Below, one piece after another: positions 10,890-18,505 of a DNA stretch of 64,000 bases; position 1 is the first letter of the stretch; every line of letters begins with the position of its first letter. Under the pieces are notes generated by a model. It saw only the letters and a list, made by a program, of their open reading frames with translations, made no database searches and had not been told where the DNA came from. A program made the position numbers and the translations under genes. Source of the DNA: RAM1 sp050247515 (lineage in GTDB: Bacteria; Pseudomonadota; Gammaproteobacteria; Burkholderiales; Burkholderiaceae_C); contig JBFWUB010000003.1 of NCBI GenBank assembly GCA_050247515.1, positions 186,001-250,000 of the forward strand, given 5' to 3'.

Positions 10890-10963
10890 GGCGCGATAGC
10901 AAAGCGGTTATGCACCGGATTGCAAATCCGATCAGCCCAGTTCGACTCTGGGTCGCGCCTCCA
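10890..10963 (+). tRNA. tRNA-Cys (anticodon GCA), prophage attachment gene
   Basis: 74-nt tRNA with acceptor GGCGCGA, anticodon loop TTGCAAA (GCA) and an encoded CCA. Its last 44 nt (10920-10963) are repeated exactly at 58744-58787, so the gene was the integration target. Its 3' part was rebuilt from phage DNA and the tRNA remains intact. Confidence 0.97.
10920..10963 (+). repeat. attL, 44-bp direct repeat inside tRNA-Cys
   Basis: Identical to 58744-58787. It covers the anticodon loop through the CCA of the tRNA. The bases just outside both copies differ, which fixes the repeat ends. Confidence 0.93.
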
Positions 10964-11017
10964 TCTAAGCCGTTGATTTTGCTAGGTTTCTAGCGAGGTC
11001 AGCGGCTTTTTAACTTT

Positions 11018-11539
11018 CTACTTTTCTCCGCACTTTTCTCCAGCCGTCGATTCCAGCGGCCAACACTCGGGTGTGTCGGGCATGCGGTTGTACTTTTTCT
11101 GGTTGTCCGTGGCGGGCAAAACGTCCAGATTCTGGTGGACGTGCAGGCCGCAAACCAGGCGCCCCTGCAGTGGGTAGTGGTGATCGACGTGGTGCACGAT
11201 GCCTGTGGCCATCGTCAGCTGTCGGGCGCGCTGGTACACCTGTTCAATCGCTGCCAGATCGGCCCATGCCGGCATCTGCAGGCCAGCGCGGCGCTTGCGG
11301 GCGTGGTGGGCCAGCTTCGCTTTGAACTCGGGCGTTTGGCGGTGTGCTTGACGCCGTTGCGGCGCGGCTGCAGCGTGCGCCTGGCGCTGGATTGAGGCCA
11401 CTAGCTTGGCAAATGCCTTGCGCGCTACAAGCTCGTTCTGGCCAAGATCAATCAAGGTGTGGCCTCTGCGGCCTTTGTTCCACTGCAGGAACCACCAGCG
11501 GCCCATTGAGTAGCCAAACTGGGGGTCCGTCACACTCAT
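11018..11539 (-). CDS. HNH-endonuclease-like phage protein
   Basis: 173 aa. The C-terminal half has a His/Asn arrangement typical of HNH-fold nucleases: VHHVDHHYPL, then VCGLHVHQNLDVLPATDNQKKYNR-type spacing up to residue 155. These proteins nick or cut DNA and are common at phage genome ends. The start ATG overlaps the integrase stop by 4 nt (ATGA), so the two are translationally coupled. The N-terminal half (GYSMGRWWFLQW and a basic helix) is not recognised. The gene is last in the leftward operon, and its final codons overlap the putative integrase arm sites. Confidence 0.6.
   Translation of the reverse strand: MSVTDPQFGYSMGRWWFLQWNKGRRGHTLIDLGQNELVARKAFAKLVASIQRQAHAAAAPQRRQAHRQTPEFKAKLAHHARKRRAGLQMPAWADLAAIEQVYQRARQLTMATGIVHHVDHHYPLQGRLVCGLHVHQNLDVLPATDNQKKYNRMPDTPECWPLESTAGEKCGEK
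11021..11041 (+). promoter_or_regulatory. Candidate integrase arm-type sites near attL
   Basis: The 9-mer CTTTTCTCC occurs twice, at 11021-11029 and 11033-11041, 12 bp apart. A third copy lies at 58628-58636 near attR. Tyrosine integrases bind such arm repeats; the role here is inferred from position. Confidence 0.4.
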
Positions 11540-12720
11540 GGCTGCTGCCCCTTGCTGGCCAGCTCAGCCATCGCCTTGAGCACCTTGCCCGCCAGCTCAT
11601 CACTCACCGCGCGCGGCAGATCGGCGGCCGCGCCTGTCTCGGCTTCCGGCCGCACATAGTGGGCTGTTTGCTTGTCGGTGGTGTGGCCGGCGCTGCGCCT
11701 GGCCACGTCGCGCCCGTGGGTCTTGTCGATCTGCGTGATGGCGGTGGGCCTGATGTCCAGGCGCGCGAATTCAACCCACTCGATGCCGGCGGCCTTGCAC
11801 ACCGCGCGCGCCATCGTGCGGGCCTTGTCGAAGCGACTGCGCACCGTGCCCTTGGCGTGCAGCTGCTGGCCGCGTTCGTCAAACAGTACATACAGGCTGT
11901 GCGGGTTCATCTGGCGCCGGCGTTCAATCAGCGCCTGCAGCTCGGCGGTGATGGGCACGCGCTTGGCCGCGCGGCCGCGCCTGGCTGTCTTGGGCATCTG
12001 CACTTCCAGCTCGGTGGCGCCAGGCTCGGGCATGGCCACGCGGATCACTTCGCTGGGCCGGGTGGCCAGCATGTGCGACAGGTCCAGCGTGTCGCGCACC
12101 AGCTGGTCGGCGCACTGCCACACCACCCAGTACACGTCCGCCGGCACGGTGGGCCGCCTGGTGCGCTCCACCTTCATCTGCAGCCGCAGGCCACGGTCCA
12201 CCGGATTGGCGGCCACCATGTAGCCGCGCGGCCGCGCCCAGGCGCACAGCAGGCCCAGGAAGTTCACTTCACGCTTGCCACGGTCTTTGCTGCTGCGCTT
12301 GTCGAAATACTGCAGCAGCACGGGCTGCGTCAGAGCATCAATGTTGCCTTTGCCAAACACGGGCTCCAGCTCGCGCCACAGCGTTTCATAGTCGCCCAGC
12401 GTGCGCCGCGTCAGGCGGCCGGCCTTCACTTCGCCCTGCGCCCACAGCAGCCACCGGCCGTAGATGGTGGCGATGGCTTTCTCACTGGCGGGCATTTGCA
12501 CAGGCGTGCCGGCCACCTTGGCGTATGCCATCAAAACCTCGGCCGGCGGGATGGCCGGCGACGTGCTGGCCAGTAGATCGCCCAGGGGCACCGGCTTGGC
12601 CCGCGCACCTGGTGTGCCGCCAGACCCGCGAGGCGGCTGGTAATACCAGCCCGTCCAGACCTTGCCCGCCTTGTTGGTATAGGTGCGTTTGACCAGGTGG
12701 GGGAGCTTCATGGTGCGCAT
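11536..12720 (-). CDS. int: Tyrosine-type site-specific integrase
   Basis: 394 aa from the ATG at 12720, which has AGGCGG seven bases upstream. The longer frame would run inside the methylase gene. The N-terminus looks like an arm-DNA-binding domain (KRTYTNKAGKVWTGWYY), then a SAM-like core-binding domain (about 75-180) and the catalytic domain. Catalytic candidates are Arg221 (ATRPSEV), a Lys in the beta-hairpin near 244, Arg324 (LDIRPT), His346 (AGHTTDKQT) and Tyr355. The box-II His that usually precedes Arg324 seems to be Leu/Asp. It lies next to attL, as expected for the enzyme that inserted the phage into tRNA-Cys. Confidence 0.88.
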   Translation of the reverse strand: MRTMKLPHLVKRTYTNKAGKVWTGWYYQPPRGSGGTPGARAKPVPLGDLLASTSPAIPPAEVLMAYAKVAGTPVQMPASEKAIATIYGRWLLWAQGEVKAGRLTRRTLGDYETLWRELEPVFGKGNIDALTQPVLLQYFDKRSSKDRGKREVNFLGLLCAWARPRGYMVAANPVDRGLRLQMKVERTRRPTVPADVYWVVWQCADQLVRDTLDLSHMLATRPSEVIRVAMPEPGATELEVQMPKTARRGRAAKRVPITAELQALIERRRQMNPHSLYVLFDERGQQLHAKGTVRSRFDKARTMARAVCKAAGIEWVEFARLDIRPTAITQIDKTHGRDVARRSAGHTTDKQTAHYVRPEAETGAAADLPRAVSDELAGKVLKAMAELASKGQQP

Positions 12721-12731
12721 GGTACTACCGC

Positions 12732-13646
12732 CTATGCGCGCTCGATGATGGCGCGGATCAGGTTGGCGGCCGGTGGCGGGCACACGGCATTGCCCAGCAT
12801 GTGGATGGCCAGGCGGTGGTTGTCTGGCAGCTTGTAGGTGGGCGGGAAGCCCATCAGCGCGCGCGTTTCCTCTTTGCTTGGCAGGCGCATCCGGTTGCCG
12901 TTGATGATGCCGTAGCGGTCGTGCGTGGTGATCGTGCCGATGGGCCGATGCAGGGACCGGCCGCCCTTTGAATTTCCGTAGTGCGCGATCAGGAATTGCC
13001 GCCCGTGCTGCCGGCGACCTTCTGCTACTTTGGCCAGCGTGGCAGCGGCCCGGCCCGGCCGGTCGATCAGACTCCACTTGCCGGCGCGCATGTCAATGAC
13101 GCCGCTGGCGGGTTTGTGCTGCAGGCGGGGTAGATCCACTTGCAGCGGCTTTTTGCTGCGGCTCAGCACAATGAACGCGCGCAGCCTGTTCTGTGGCACG
13201 CCATGGTCGGCGGCATCGATGATCTGTTCGTTGACGGCGTAGCCCAGCGTGCGCAGGGCTTCTTTCCACACCGGGTACAGCTGCCACTGCAGGAACTCGG
13301 GCACGTTCTCCACCAGGCCAAGCTTGGGCCGGTGGTATTCCAGCGCAGCCACCACCGCGAACGCTGTGGTTCGCTGCACGTCGTGGTGTGGCTTGTCTGC
13401 GCCGCGTGCGCGCGAATGGCCTTGGCAGGCCGGCGAAGCCAGCAAAATGTCCATCTTGGGCACTTGGGACCAATCGGCTTGCTGCAGGTCCTGGCAGGCG
13501 TGTTGGGTGTCGGGGTGGTTCATGGCGTGCACCTGTACCGCCTGGGGCCAATGGTTGGCCGCCCACACCACTTTGCAGCCGGCCATGGTGGCGGCCTGTG
13601 AAAAGCCACCCAGGCCGGAAAACAGGTCAACGGCTTTGACGGTCAT
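12732..13646 (-). CDS. DNA (cytosine-5) methyltransferase
   Basis: 304 aa with the ordered C5-methylase motifs: motif I DLFSGLGGFS (AdoMet binding), motif IV SPACQGHS with catalytic Cys74, motif VI ENV (113-115), motif VIII QNRLR, and motif X GNAV near the end. The variable target-recognition region is short, so the specificity cannot be read. No restriction partner is nearby, which makes it an orphan phage methylase that may protect phage DNA from host restriction. Its start overlaps the upstream stop by 4 nt. Confidence 0.9.
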   Translation of the reverse strand: MTVKAVDLFSGLGGFSQAATMAGCKVVWAANHWPQAVQVHAMNHPDTQHACQDLQQADWSQVPKMDILLASPACQGHSRARGADKPHHDVQRTTAFAVVAALEYHRPKLGLVENVPEFLQWQLYPVWKEALRTLGYAVNEQIIDAADHGVPQNRLRAFIVLSRSKKPLQVDLPRLQHKPASGVIDMRAGKWSLIDRPGRAAATLAKVAEGRRQHGRQFLIAHYGNSKGGRSLHRPIGTITTHDRYGIINGNRMRLPSKEETRALMGFPPTYKLPDNHRLAIHMLGNAVCPPPAANLIRAIIERA

Positions 13647-13906
13647 CGCACGTTGTCCAGGTTGAAGCCATCGCCGGCGGCCGCCGGGCTCGCTGTGATG
13701 TGGTCAGGCTCCAGCCCGGCCAGGCGCAGGTGGGCGTACAGCTGGCCCACGATGACGCTGCCATCGGCTGCCAGTTCGTGTTTCCAGCGGTGGTCGGCCA
13801 GCCAGGCGATCTGTGCCGGCCGCTGCGTGCGGCCGGTGATCCTGGCCAGCGCCTCGGGCGATAGCGTCAGGTCGTCGGGCAGGGCGATCTGCAGGGTGGT
13901 GGTCAT
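13643..13906 (-). CDS. DUF4224-like small phage protein
   Basis: 87 aa. The N-terminal part LSPEALARITGRTQRPAQIAWL followed by a charged turn resembles DUF4224, a small domain often found next to phage integrases and possibly DNA-binding. It is coupled by ATGA overlaps to genes on both sides. An excisionase-like role would fit the position but nothing in the sequence proves it. Confidence 0.55.
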   Translation of the reverse strand: MTTTLQIALPDDLTLSPEALARITGRTQRPAQIAWLADHRWKHELAADGSVIVGQLYAHLRLAGLEPDHITASPAAAGDGFNLDNVR

Positions 13907-14331
13907 AGCGCCCCCAGCAGGCCTTGCAGGTTGATCCTTCGCTGAATCACGTGCTTTGCCTGCATCTGCTCCCCTGTCAGCCTGGCCGCGTGGTCGATGA
14001 CCATGCTGCGGGGCCGCGCGGTGCGGGCGGTGTGCCGGGTCAGCCAGTACGGTGCAACGATTTCTAGGTCTTCCCGCTGCAGGTGCATTGCCAGTGCTCT
14101 CGGGTAGTCAAGGCGTCCGTTGCACCAGACAAAGATGGCGCCGATGGGTGCCGCCATCATTTGCTGGGTGGTGGCGCCGGCCTGTCGTTCGGCCGGCGTT
14201 GGATGGTTGGCCAGGAAGTAGCTTAGGGCCGCCACGCCGCGCGCATCGCCCTTGCTCAGCAGCCACATGGCCCACCCGGCCAAGGCCTCGGGCGACATTG
14301 CCGGCGTGGTGGTGATCGGTGTGTTTGTCAC
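13903..14331 (-). CDS. Hypothetical phage protein
   Basis: 142 aa from a GTG at 14331 whose GTGA overlaps the upstream stop, matching the coupling pattern of this operon. Mostly helical, with a central IGAIFVWCNGRLDYPRALA stretch. I do not recognise the family. Confidence 0.55.
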   Translation of the reverse strand: MTNTPITTTPAMSPEALAGWAMWLLSKGDARGVAALSYFLANHPTPAERQAGATTQQMMAAPIGAIFVWCNGRLDYPRALAMHLQREDLEIVAPYWLTRHTARTARPRSMVIDHAARLTGEQMQAKHVIQRRINLQGLLGAL

Positions 14332-14729
14332 GGCGGTGGTTCCTTGCCTTGCCATCCGGCCGCGAGCGTGGCCACGCGGCGCAACCTGTCGGTGGCGTAG
14401 GCATGGTCCGCAATGGCCTTTTGCAGCTCTGCAGCGCACTCGCTGGCGTGCTGTGTAGCTGGGCGGCGGCTGTAGTGGATGGTTTCCAGCACGTCGCGAT
14501 CCAGATCGCGCAGCATGGCGTGCAGCTCCTGACGCGACAGGCTGGCCGTAGCGAACTTCTCGCCAGGCAGCTCGCCCGATTCGTCGCCGCGTATATCCGT
14601 CAGGCGCACCAGCAGGCACGCGCGGCTTTCTATGTTGCCGGCGTCGTCGGTGTCCAGGGTGAGGCTGTAGCTTCCAAACGCGGGGTCTGAAAACTTTGGG
14701 GCGTCGTTGCTCACGGTATCCCGCGTCAT
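14328..14729 (-). CDS. Hypothetical phage protein
   Basis: 133 aa, ATGA-coupled to its upstream neighbour. Its C-terminal half is a likely helix pair (RQELHAMLRDLDRDVLETI, then a basic region). No family recognised. Confidence 0.55.
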   Translation of the reverse strand: MTRDTVSNDAPKFSDPAFGSYSLTLDTDDAGNIESRACLLVRLTDIRGDESGELPGEKFATASLSRQELHAMLRDLDRDVLETIHYSRRPATQHASECAAELQKAIADHAYATDRLRRVATLAAGWQGKEPPP

Positions 14730-15142
14730 TGCCGCCGCTGCTCCATCGGGTCAGGCGTGAAAACTGGGTTGGAGTGCTCGGACTTCAACATGCGGTCGAT
14801 GACTTTGGCGCAGCCGCTGAACATGAGGGCTGCACCTGTCAGATCAGCCGCCAGGCCGGCCATCATGTTCGCCGTCGCCACCCTGTCCTGCTGCTGAGCG
14901 GCCTTGTCGCCGGCGTAATCCTCCAGCTTGGATTTCAGACGCAGTTGCCCGGCCGCTTCGTCAATCCAGGCGCAGGAATAGCTCGGTGTCACGTCGTAGA
15001 AAAACTCTGTCATGCCTGGCGTGTGAAGCGCCACCACGGCGCCCAGGTCGTGCTCTTTCAGAATTCCCTCGATCTTGGCGCGCGCAATTTTTAGGCGCTG
15101 CTGGTCGGGTGCGTCAATGGAGTAGGTGCGCTTGCCCATCAT
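14726..15142 (-). CDS. Hypothetical phage protein
   Basis: 138 aa, soluble, beginning MMGKRTYSIDAPDQQRLKIA. No signal or membrane segment. Coupled by 4-nt overlaps on both sides. Function not recognised. Confidence 0.55.
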   Translation of the reverse strand: MMGKRTYSIDAPDQQRLKIARAKIEGILKEHDLGAVVALHTPGMTEFFYDVTPSYSCAWIDEAAGQLRLKSKLEDYAGDKAAQQQDRVATANMMAGLAADLTGAALMFSGCAKVIDRMLKSEHSNPVFTPDPMEQRRQ

Positions 15143-15321
15143 GCCCTCACTGTCTTGTTCGCGGCCTTGCGTTCGGCGCGCTCACGGGCACGGCGCTGGG
15201 CGCGGTTCTCGTTTTCGCGCGGCCGTTGTTCCGCTGCTGTGGTCGGATACCGCTGGGTCAGCGCGTCACGAAACGCCGTGAAGTCGGCGGCATCCTCAAT
15301 GGCTCGGTTCATCATGCGCAT
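15139..15321 (-). CDS. Small basic phage protein
   Basis: 60 aa, ending in a strongly basic tail (RAQRRARERAERKAANK) that could contact nucleic acid. It overlaps the previous gene by 10 nt and the next by 4 nt. No family recognised. Confidence 0.45.
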   Translation of the reverse strand: MRMMNRAIEDAADFTAFRDALTQRYPTTAAEQRPRENENRAQRRARERAERKAANKTVRA

Positions 15322-15686
15322 TTCGCGCCTCCTGTCGTATTGGTTTGTCGTTTGGCCCGACTGCGTTCGCGCCCCAGCTCGTAGCGCGCCTGGATAGCGG
15401 CTTGGTCTGCTTCATTGCTGCTGCACCATTTCGACAGTGCCTGGCAGCACGTGGCGCACGTGCGTCCGCTGGTCACCTTGCCGTCATACAGGTACCGCTC
15501 CACGCGGTGACGCTCGCCCGGTGCGATATCTCCTAGGCAGGGGTAGCACGCACCAGCGTGATGTTTTGCCGCCGTGACCATGCGGACATTCAGAACGCGG
15601 CCGGCGTCGCCTTTGCTGTCAGCGTCAAAGTCGACATCGTGTAGGATCGCCCGCTCTTGTTCGGGGGTGTAAGTCTTTGCGCTCAT
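15312..15686 (-). CDS. Cysteine-rich, putative zinc-binding phage protein
   Basis: 124 aa from the ATG at 15686, chosen because it gives the 4-nt overlap with the upstream stop; an earlier in-frame ATG exists at 15701. Two CxxC pairs, CYPC and CATC, about 33 residues apart, with GERHRVERYLYDGKV between them, suggest a zinc ribbon. The role is unknown. Confidence 0.55.
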   Translation of the reverse strand: MSAKTYTPEQERAILHDVDFDADSKGDAGRVLNVRMVTAAKHHAGACYPCLGDIAPGERHRVERYLYDGKVTSGRTCATCCQALSKWCSSNEADQAAIQARYELGRERSRAKRQTNTTGGAKCA

Positions 15687-16207
15687 CGCTGCTCCTCCCA
15701 TCCATGGCCGCGCAGCTGCGCTTTGCTCCTATCGTCCAGCCGGGCCACTTCAAGGTCTGCCAGCTTTTCCGGCCCAGGCGTTTCCGCTGCATCCTCCAGT
15801 GATGCCCACGCATAAGCGGACTCCTTGGTGGCTAATCGCTCGTTCCAGCCGTGGTGAATGAGGCGTGCGGCATAACGGCGTTGCCATTCGTCAGCGTCAA
15901 TCGCTGCAGCGGCGCGTTTGCCTGGCACCAGTTGCAGCGTGCTCAGCGAGTCGATGCAGCGCAAGATGGCCGGCCACCTGGGCCGCACCAGCCACACCCA
16001 CACACCCACCAGGCTGCTGACCACAAACACAATCTGCTGCACCAGCATGCCGTCGTGCTTTTGCTGCAGCGCGAACACGATCCAGGCGGCATTACTCACC
16101 AGGTAGGCCACAAACCCCCAGCCGCTGTACCTGCAGCGCACGGCCAGCAGGGCGGTGCCCAGCACGCCGAAGAACGCGCCGATGAATTCAATGGGTGTGA
16201 TGGTCAT
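15683..16207 (-). CDS. Membrane protein, PnuC-like fold suspected
   Basis: 174 aa. Three hydrophobic helices occupy the first 80 residues (IGAFFGVLGTALLAV, GFVAYLVSNAAWIVFAL, VFVVSSLVGVWVWLV), followed by a soluble C-terminal half. Small PnuC-like proteins of this layout occur in other prophages. Because it has fewer helices than true nicotinamide riboside transporters, transport is doubtful. Confidence 0.5.
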   Translation of the reverse strand: MTITPIEFIGAFFGVLGTALLAVRCRYSGWGFVAYLVSNAAWIVFALQQKHDGMLVQQIVFVVSSLVGVWVWLVRPRWPAILRCIDSLSTLQLVPGKRAAAAIDADEWQRRYAARLIHHGWNERLATKESAYAWASLEDAAETPGPEKLADLEVARLDDRSKAQLRGHGWEEQR

Positions 16208-16219
16208 GGTCTGCCCTTG

Positions 16220-17200
16220 TTAAAGCTGGCCGTTGGCGTACTCGGCCATGGCGTAGTAGGCGGTGGAAATCAGCTCTGGATCGTCCATCAGCGCCAGCTC
16301 TTCGGGGGTTTTGCTGCATTCTTCAAACGAATGAGCGAAGTTGATAACGGCTGTGCGCTGCTCAGCTGTCAGCGGGCCTTGCATGCCGTACACATGCCAG
16401 GCTTCAACCTGCATGCCGATGGTGAAGACCTTCTGATCCGCAACGACTTGGCACGCTTGTGTTGGTGCCGTGGCTGCTGCAGGCTCCACAGTGCACGCAT
16501 CCACGTCCAGCAGCCTGCCGCCCTTTGCCGGGTCAATGGGCCGTTCACCAGGGCGCAGGGCTTCCATGGCCCGCACGATGCTGGTGACGATGGCCAGATC
16601 ACGGCCGGCGCACGGTGCGCCCCACACCATGGCGGTCAGAGCTTTGATTTCGGCGGGGGCCATCGGTGCCGCCGCCCTCGCAGTGCTCTCTCTGTGGCTC
16701 CAAAGGAAGGCGCAGTAAGCGGCCACGTCCAGCGGGTCGCCTTTAGCAATGTGCTCCAGCAGCTTGCCACGGCATTCATCCATCCAGTCCGGCGACATCC
16801 AGCCATCGCTGTACCCATACTTCACTTCGGCAGCGGCCAGTTTCTTGGCCAAGGCACGGGCAAAGCGCACCACCAAGTTAACCGTCGCGGGGTGCAGCGC
16901 CGCGCCATTGGTTAGCCACGGGGCAAGGCGCTGCTCAATCTCAGGTGGCAAAGCGGCATCGTGCCAACGGTCTGGCTGCCCACTGAGCCGCTGCGTGTCT
17001 GCCTGGGCTACGGCGCGTTCAGTATCGATGTAGGCGTGCATTTGGTCCGCTGTGAAGACCTTGTACGCGGAACCCCATTTCGCAAAGTCCTGCGGCGGGA
17101 TGATGATTGACCCTGCGCCAGACATGGCCACGTAAGCATCAGGCTCCGGCAGCGGCGGATACTCCCTCTGCCCGGTGCGTTGGGTGGTATTGGTATTCAT
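16220..17200 (-). CDS. Hypothetical phage protein with conserved WxxCRxKLLEH region
   Basis: 326 aa, soluble. The central part, DECRGKLLEHIAKGDPLDVAAYC, resembles a region found in many small phage early proteins where it often forms a stand-alone domain. The rest is unrecognised. Its start overlaps the stop of the damaged upstream gene by 4 nt. Confidence 0.55.
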   Translation of the reverse strand: MNTNTTQRTGQREYPPLPEPDAYVAMSGAGSIIIPPQDFAKWGSAYKVFTADQMHAYIDTERAVAQADTQRLSGQPDRWHDAALPPEIEQRLAPWLTNGAALHPATVNLVVRFARALAKKLAAAEVKYGYSDGWMSPDWMDECRGKLLEHIAKGDPLDVAAYCAFLWSHRESTARAAAPMAPAEIKALTAMVWGAPCAGRDLAIVTSIVRAMEALRPGERPIDPAKGGRLLDVDACTVEPAAATAPTQACQVVADQKVFTIGMQVEAWHVYGMQGPLTAEQRTAVINFAHSFEECSKTPEELALMDDPELISTAYYAMAEYANGQL

Positions 17201-17690
17201 AGCAAACTCTCCTGAATCGGTTGGGGCAGGCTTTCAGCCGGCGCCTGCAGCACGCGGCCGCCGGTGTGCACTGTCTGGCGCAGGGCCTTGTCGCGGGCGG
17301 CGTGCAGCTCGCTCACGCTCAGGTGCTGCAGCTGGAAGCTGTGCAGGTGGATGGCTTCGCGCAGCGCGGCCAGTTCGTCAAAGTACAGCGCGGTGGGCGT
17401 CCATTCGGTCGGGCCATCGGTGGCGCGCTGCCAGATCGCCTGCAGCGCGGCATGCCCAGCGGCAAAGTGGCCCTGCAGGCCACGCACCACGCCCTGGGCG
17501 TCGATGGCCAGGGCCACGGTCACGGCCGCCTGCATGCCGGCCCAGTCGTTGTAGGTGGCCACGCCCGTGCGCAGCGCCTTGAAGCCGTGGATGGCGGGCA
17601 GCAGCACGCGCCGGCGTTCGTTGTCGGTCAGCCTGGTCGCGCGCAGCTTCACCACCTGCAGCGCGTTGGCCATGATCTTGCGCGGCGTGC

Positions 17691-17706
17691 GTGCACGCGC
17701 ATGCAC
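17691..17706. repeat. 16-bp palindrome site (full match)
   Basis: GTGCACGCGCATGCAC, matches GTGCANGCGCNTGCAC. Confidence 0.7.
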
Positions 17707-17770
17707 AGGGCGCTGTGCGCGCGCAGCTTCACCACCTGCAGCGCGTTGGCCATGATCTTGCGCGGCGTGC

Positions 17771-17786
17771 GTGCACGCGCATGCAC
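17771..17786. repeat. 16-bp palindrome site (tandem-copy of the previous)
   Basis: Same sequence as 17691-17706, arising from the 80-bp duplication. Confidence 0.7.
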
Positions 17787-17887
17787 AGGGCGCTGTGCGC
17801 GCGCAGCGGCGCGTTTTTGCTGGCGGTTCAGGGGGGCGGCAGGGGTGCCGGCTTCGGTGTGTTGGGCAGTGGTCTGCATGGCTTGCC

Positions 17888-18505
17888 TCAGTGCACGTTG
17901 GTCGCAGGCTTGTCGAAGCCTTCGCCCATGTCGGCCCGGTTTCGCTCCAGCCCTACGATGACGTTGTGCAGTGCTTCGCGCGCTGCGTCAAAGCCTAGGT
18001 CGGCCACCATGGCGCCAGCCGCACCGCCCAGCAGGCCATGCCAGAGCTGCGTGCGGGATGCGTTGTTGGGCATGATGCGTGACAGGTGTTGTAGCGGCTC
18101 CACCATCGCGCGCATGACCTGGGCGCCAGCGAATGCGGGGCCGTGGCCAAGGTCAATCTCAACAGCGCGGTGTTGCATCCTTTGCTCCGGTGCGTCATCG
18201 TCCACGCCTTGCCGGCGTGGGATGTTCTGCGCGTCCTGTTCAAACACGGCATCCGTCAGCGGCTGACCGGTGGTCATCAGCTTCATGGCGGTTTCAATGC
18301 TGATACACCGGCGCAGGAACTGCGGCACGGGCTCATTGGTCAGCACCAGGTGGTTGGTCAGTGGCAGCGAATCGCCCGGATACCAGTCTTCGCGCCAGTG
18401 AGCCAGGCCAAAGTGCCGGGCCAGCCTTGGCGCGTTGCGGCTCTTGCCGCTGCCCTGCGGGCCATAAAGGATCACGCTCTTGGGCGCTGATAGGTTGTCA
18501 GTCAT
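17888..18505 (-). CDS. P-loop NTPase-like protein coupled to the DGR reverse transcriptase
   Basis: 205 aa. The N-terminus carries a Walker A motif in VILYGPQGSGKSRNA, followed by a short domain like the small ATP-binding proteins of other phages (LVLTNEPVPQFL). The C-terminal half, NIPRRQGVDDD onward, is helical and unrecognised. The start ATG overlaps the RT stop (ATGA, 18502-18505), so translation is coupled. It is the gene immediately downstream of the RT. A part in retrohoming is possible but unproven; generic phage ATPase is the safer reading. Confidence 0.65.
   Translation of the reverse strand: MTDNLSAPKSVILYGPQGSGKSRNAPRLARHFGLAHWREDWYPGDSLPLTNHLVLTNEPVPQFLRRCISIETAMKLMTTGQPLTDAVFEQDAQNIPRRQGVDDDAPEQRMQHRAVEIDLGHGPAFAGAQVMRAMVEPLQHLSRIMPNNASRTQLWHGLLGGAAGAMVADLGFDAAREALHNVIVGLERNRADMGEGFDKPATNVH

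Larger units (their letters stand above)
17641..17800. repeat. Perfect 80-bp tandem duplication
   Basis: Two identical 80-bp units, 17641-17720 and 17721-17800, followed by 7 more matching bases. The exact identity implies a recent or reversible event. Each unit carries one copy of the 16-bp palindrome found throughout the prophage. Confidence 0.95.
17197..17879 (-). pseudogene. Early phage gene broken by an 80-bp tandem duplication
   Basis: The intact reading frame would start at 17879 (MQTTAQHTEAG...), pass through HARARTPRKIMANALQVVKLRA and continue TRLTDNERRRVLLPAI to the stop at 17197. An exact 80-bp duplication (17641-17720 and 17721-17800) repeats that middle segment. Because 80 is not a multiple of 3, the upstream frame now ends at 17649. 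A second start at 17706 could still give a 169-aa N-terminally shortened product. Removing one copy restores a single open frame. The protein family is not recognised. Confidence 0.75.
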
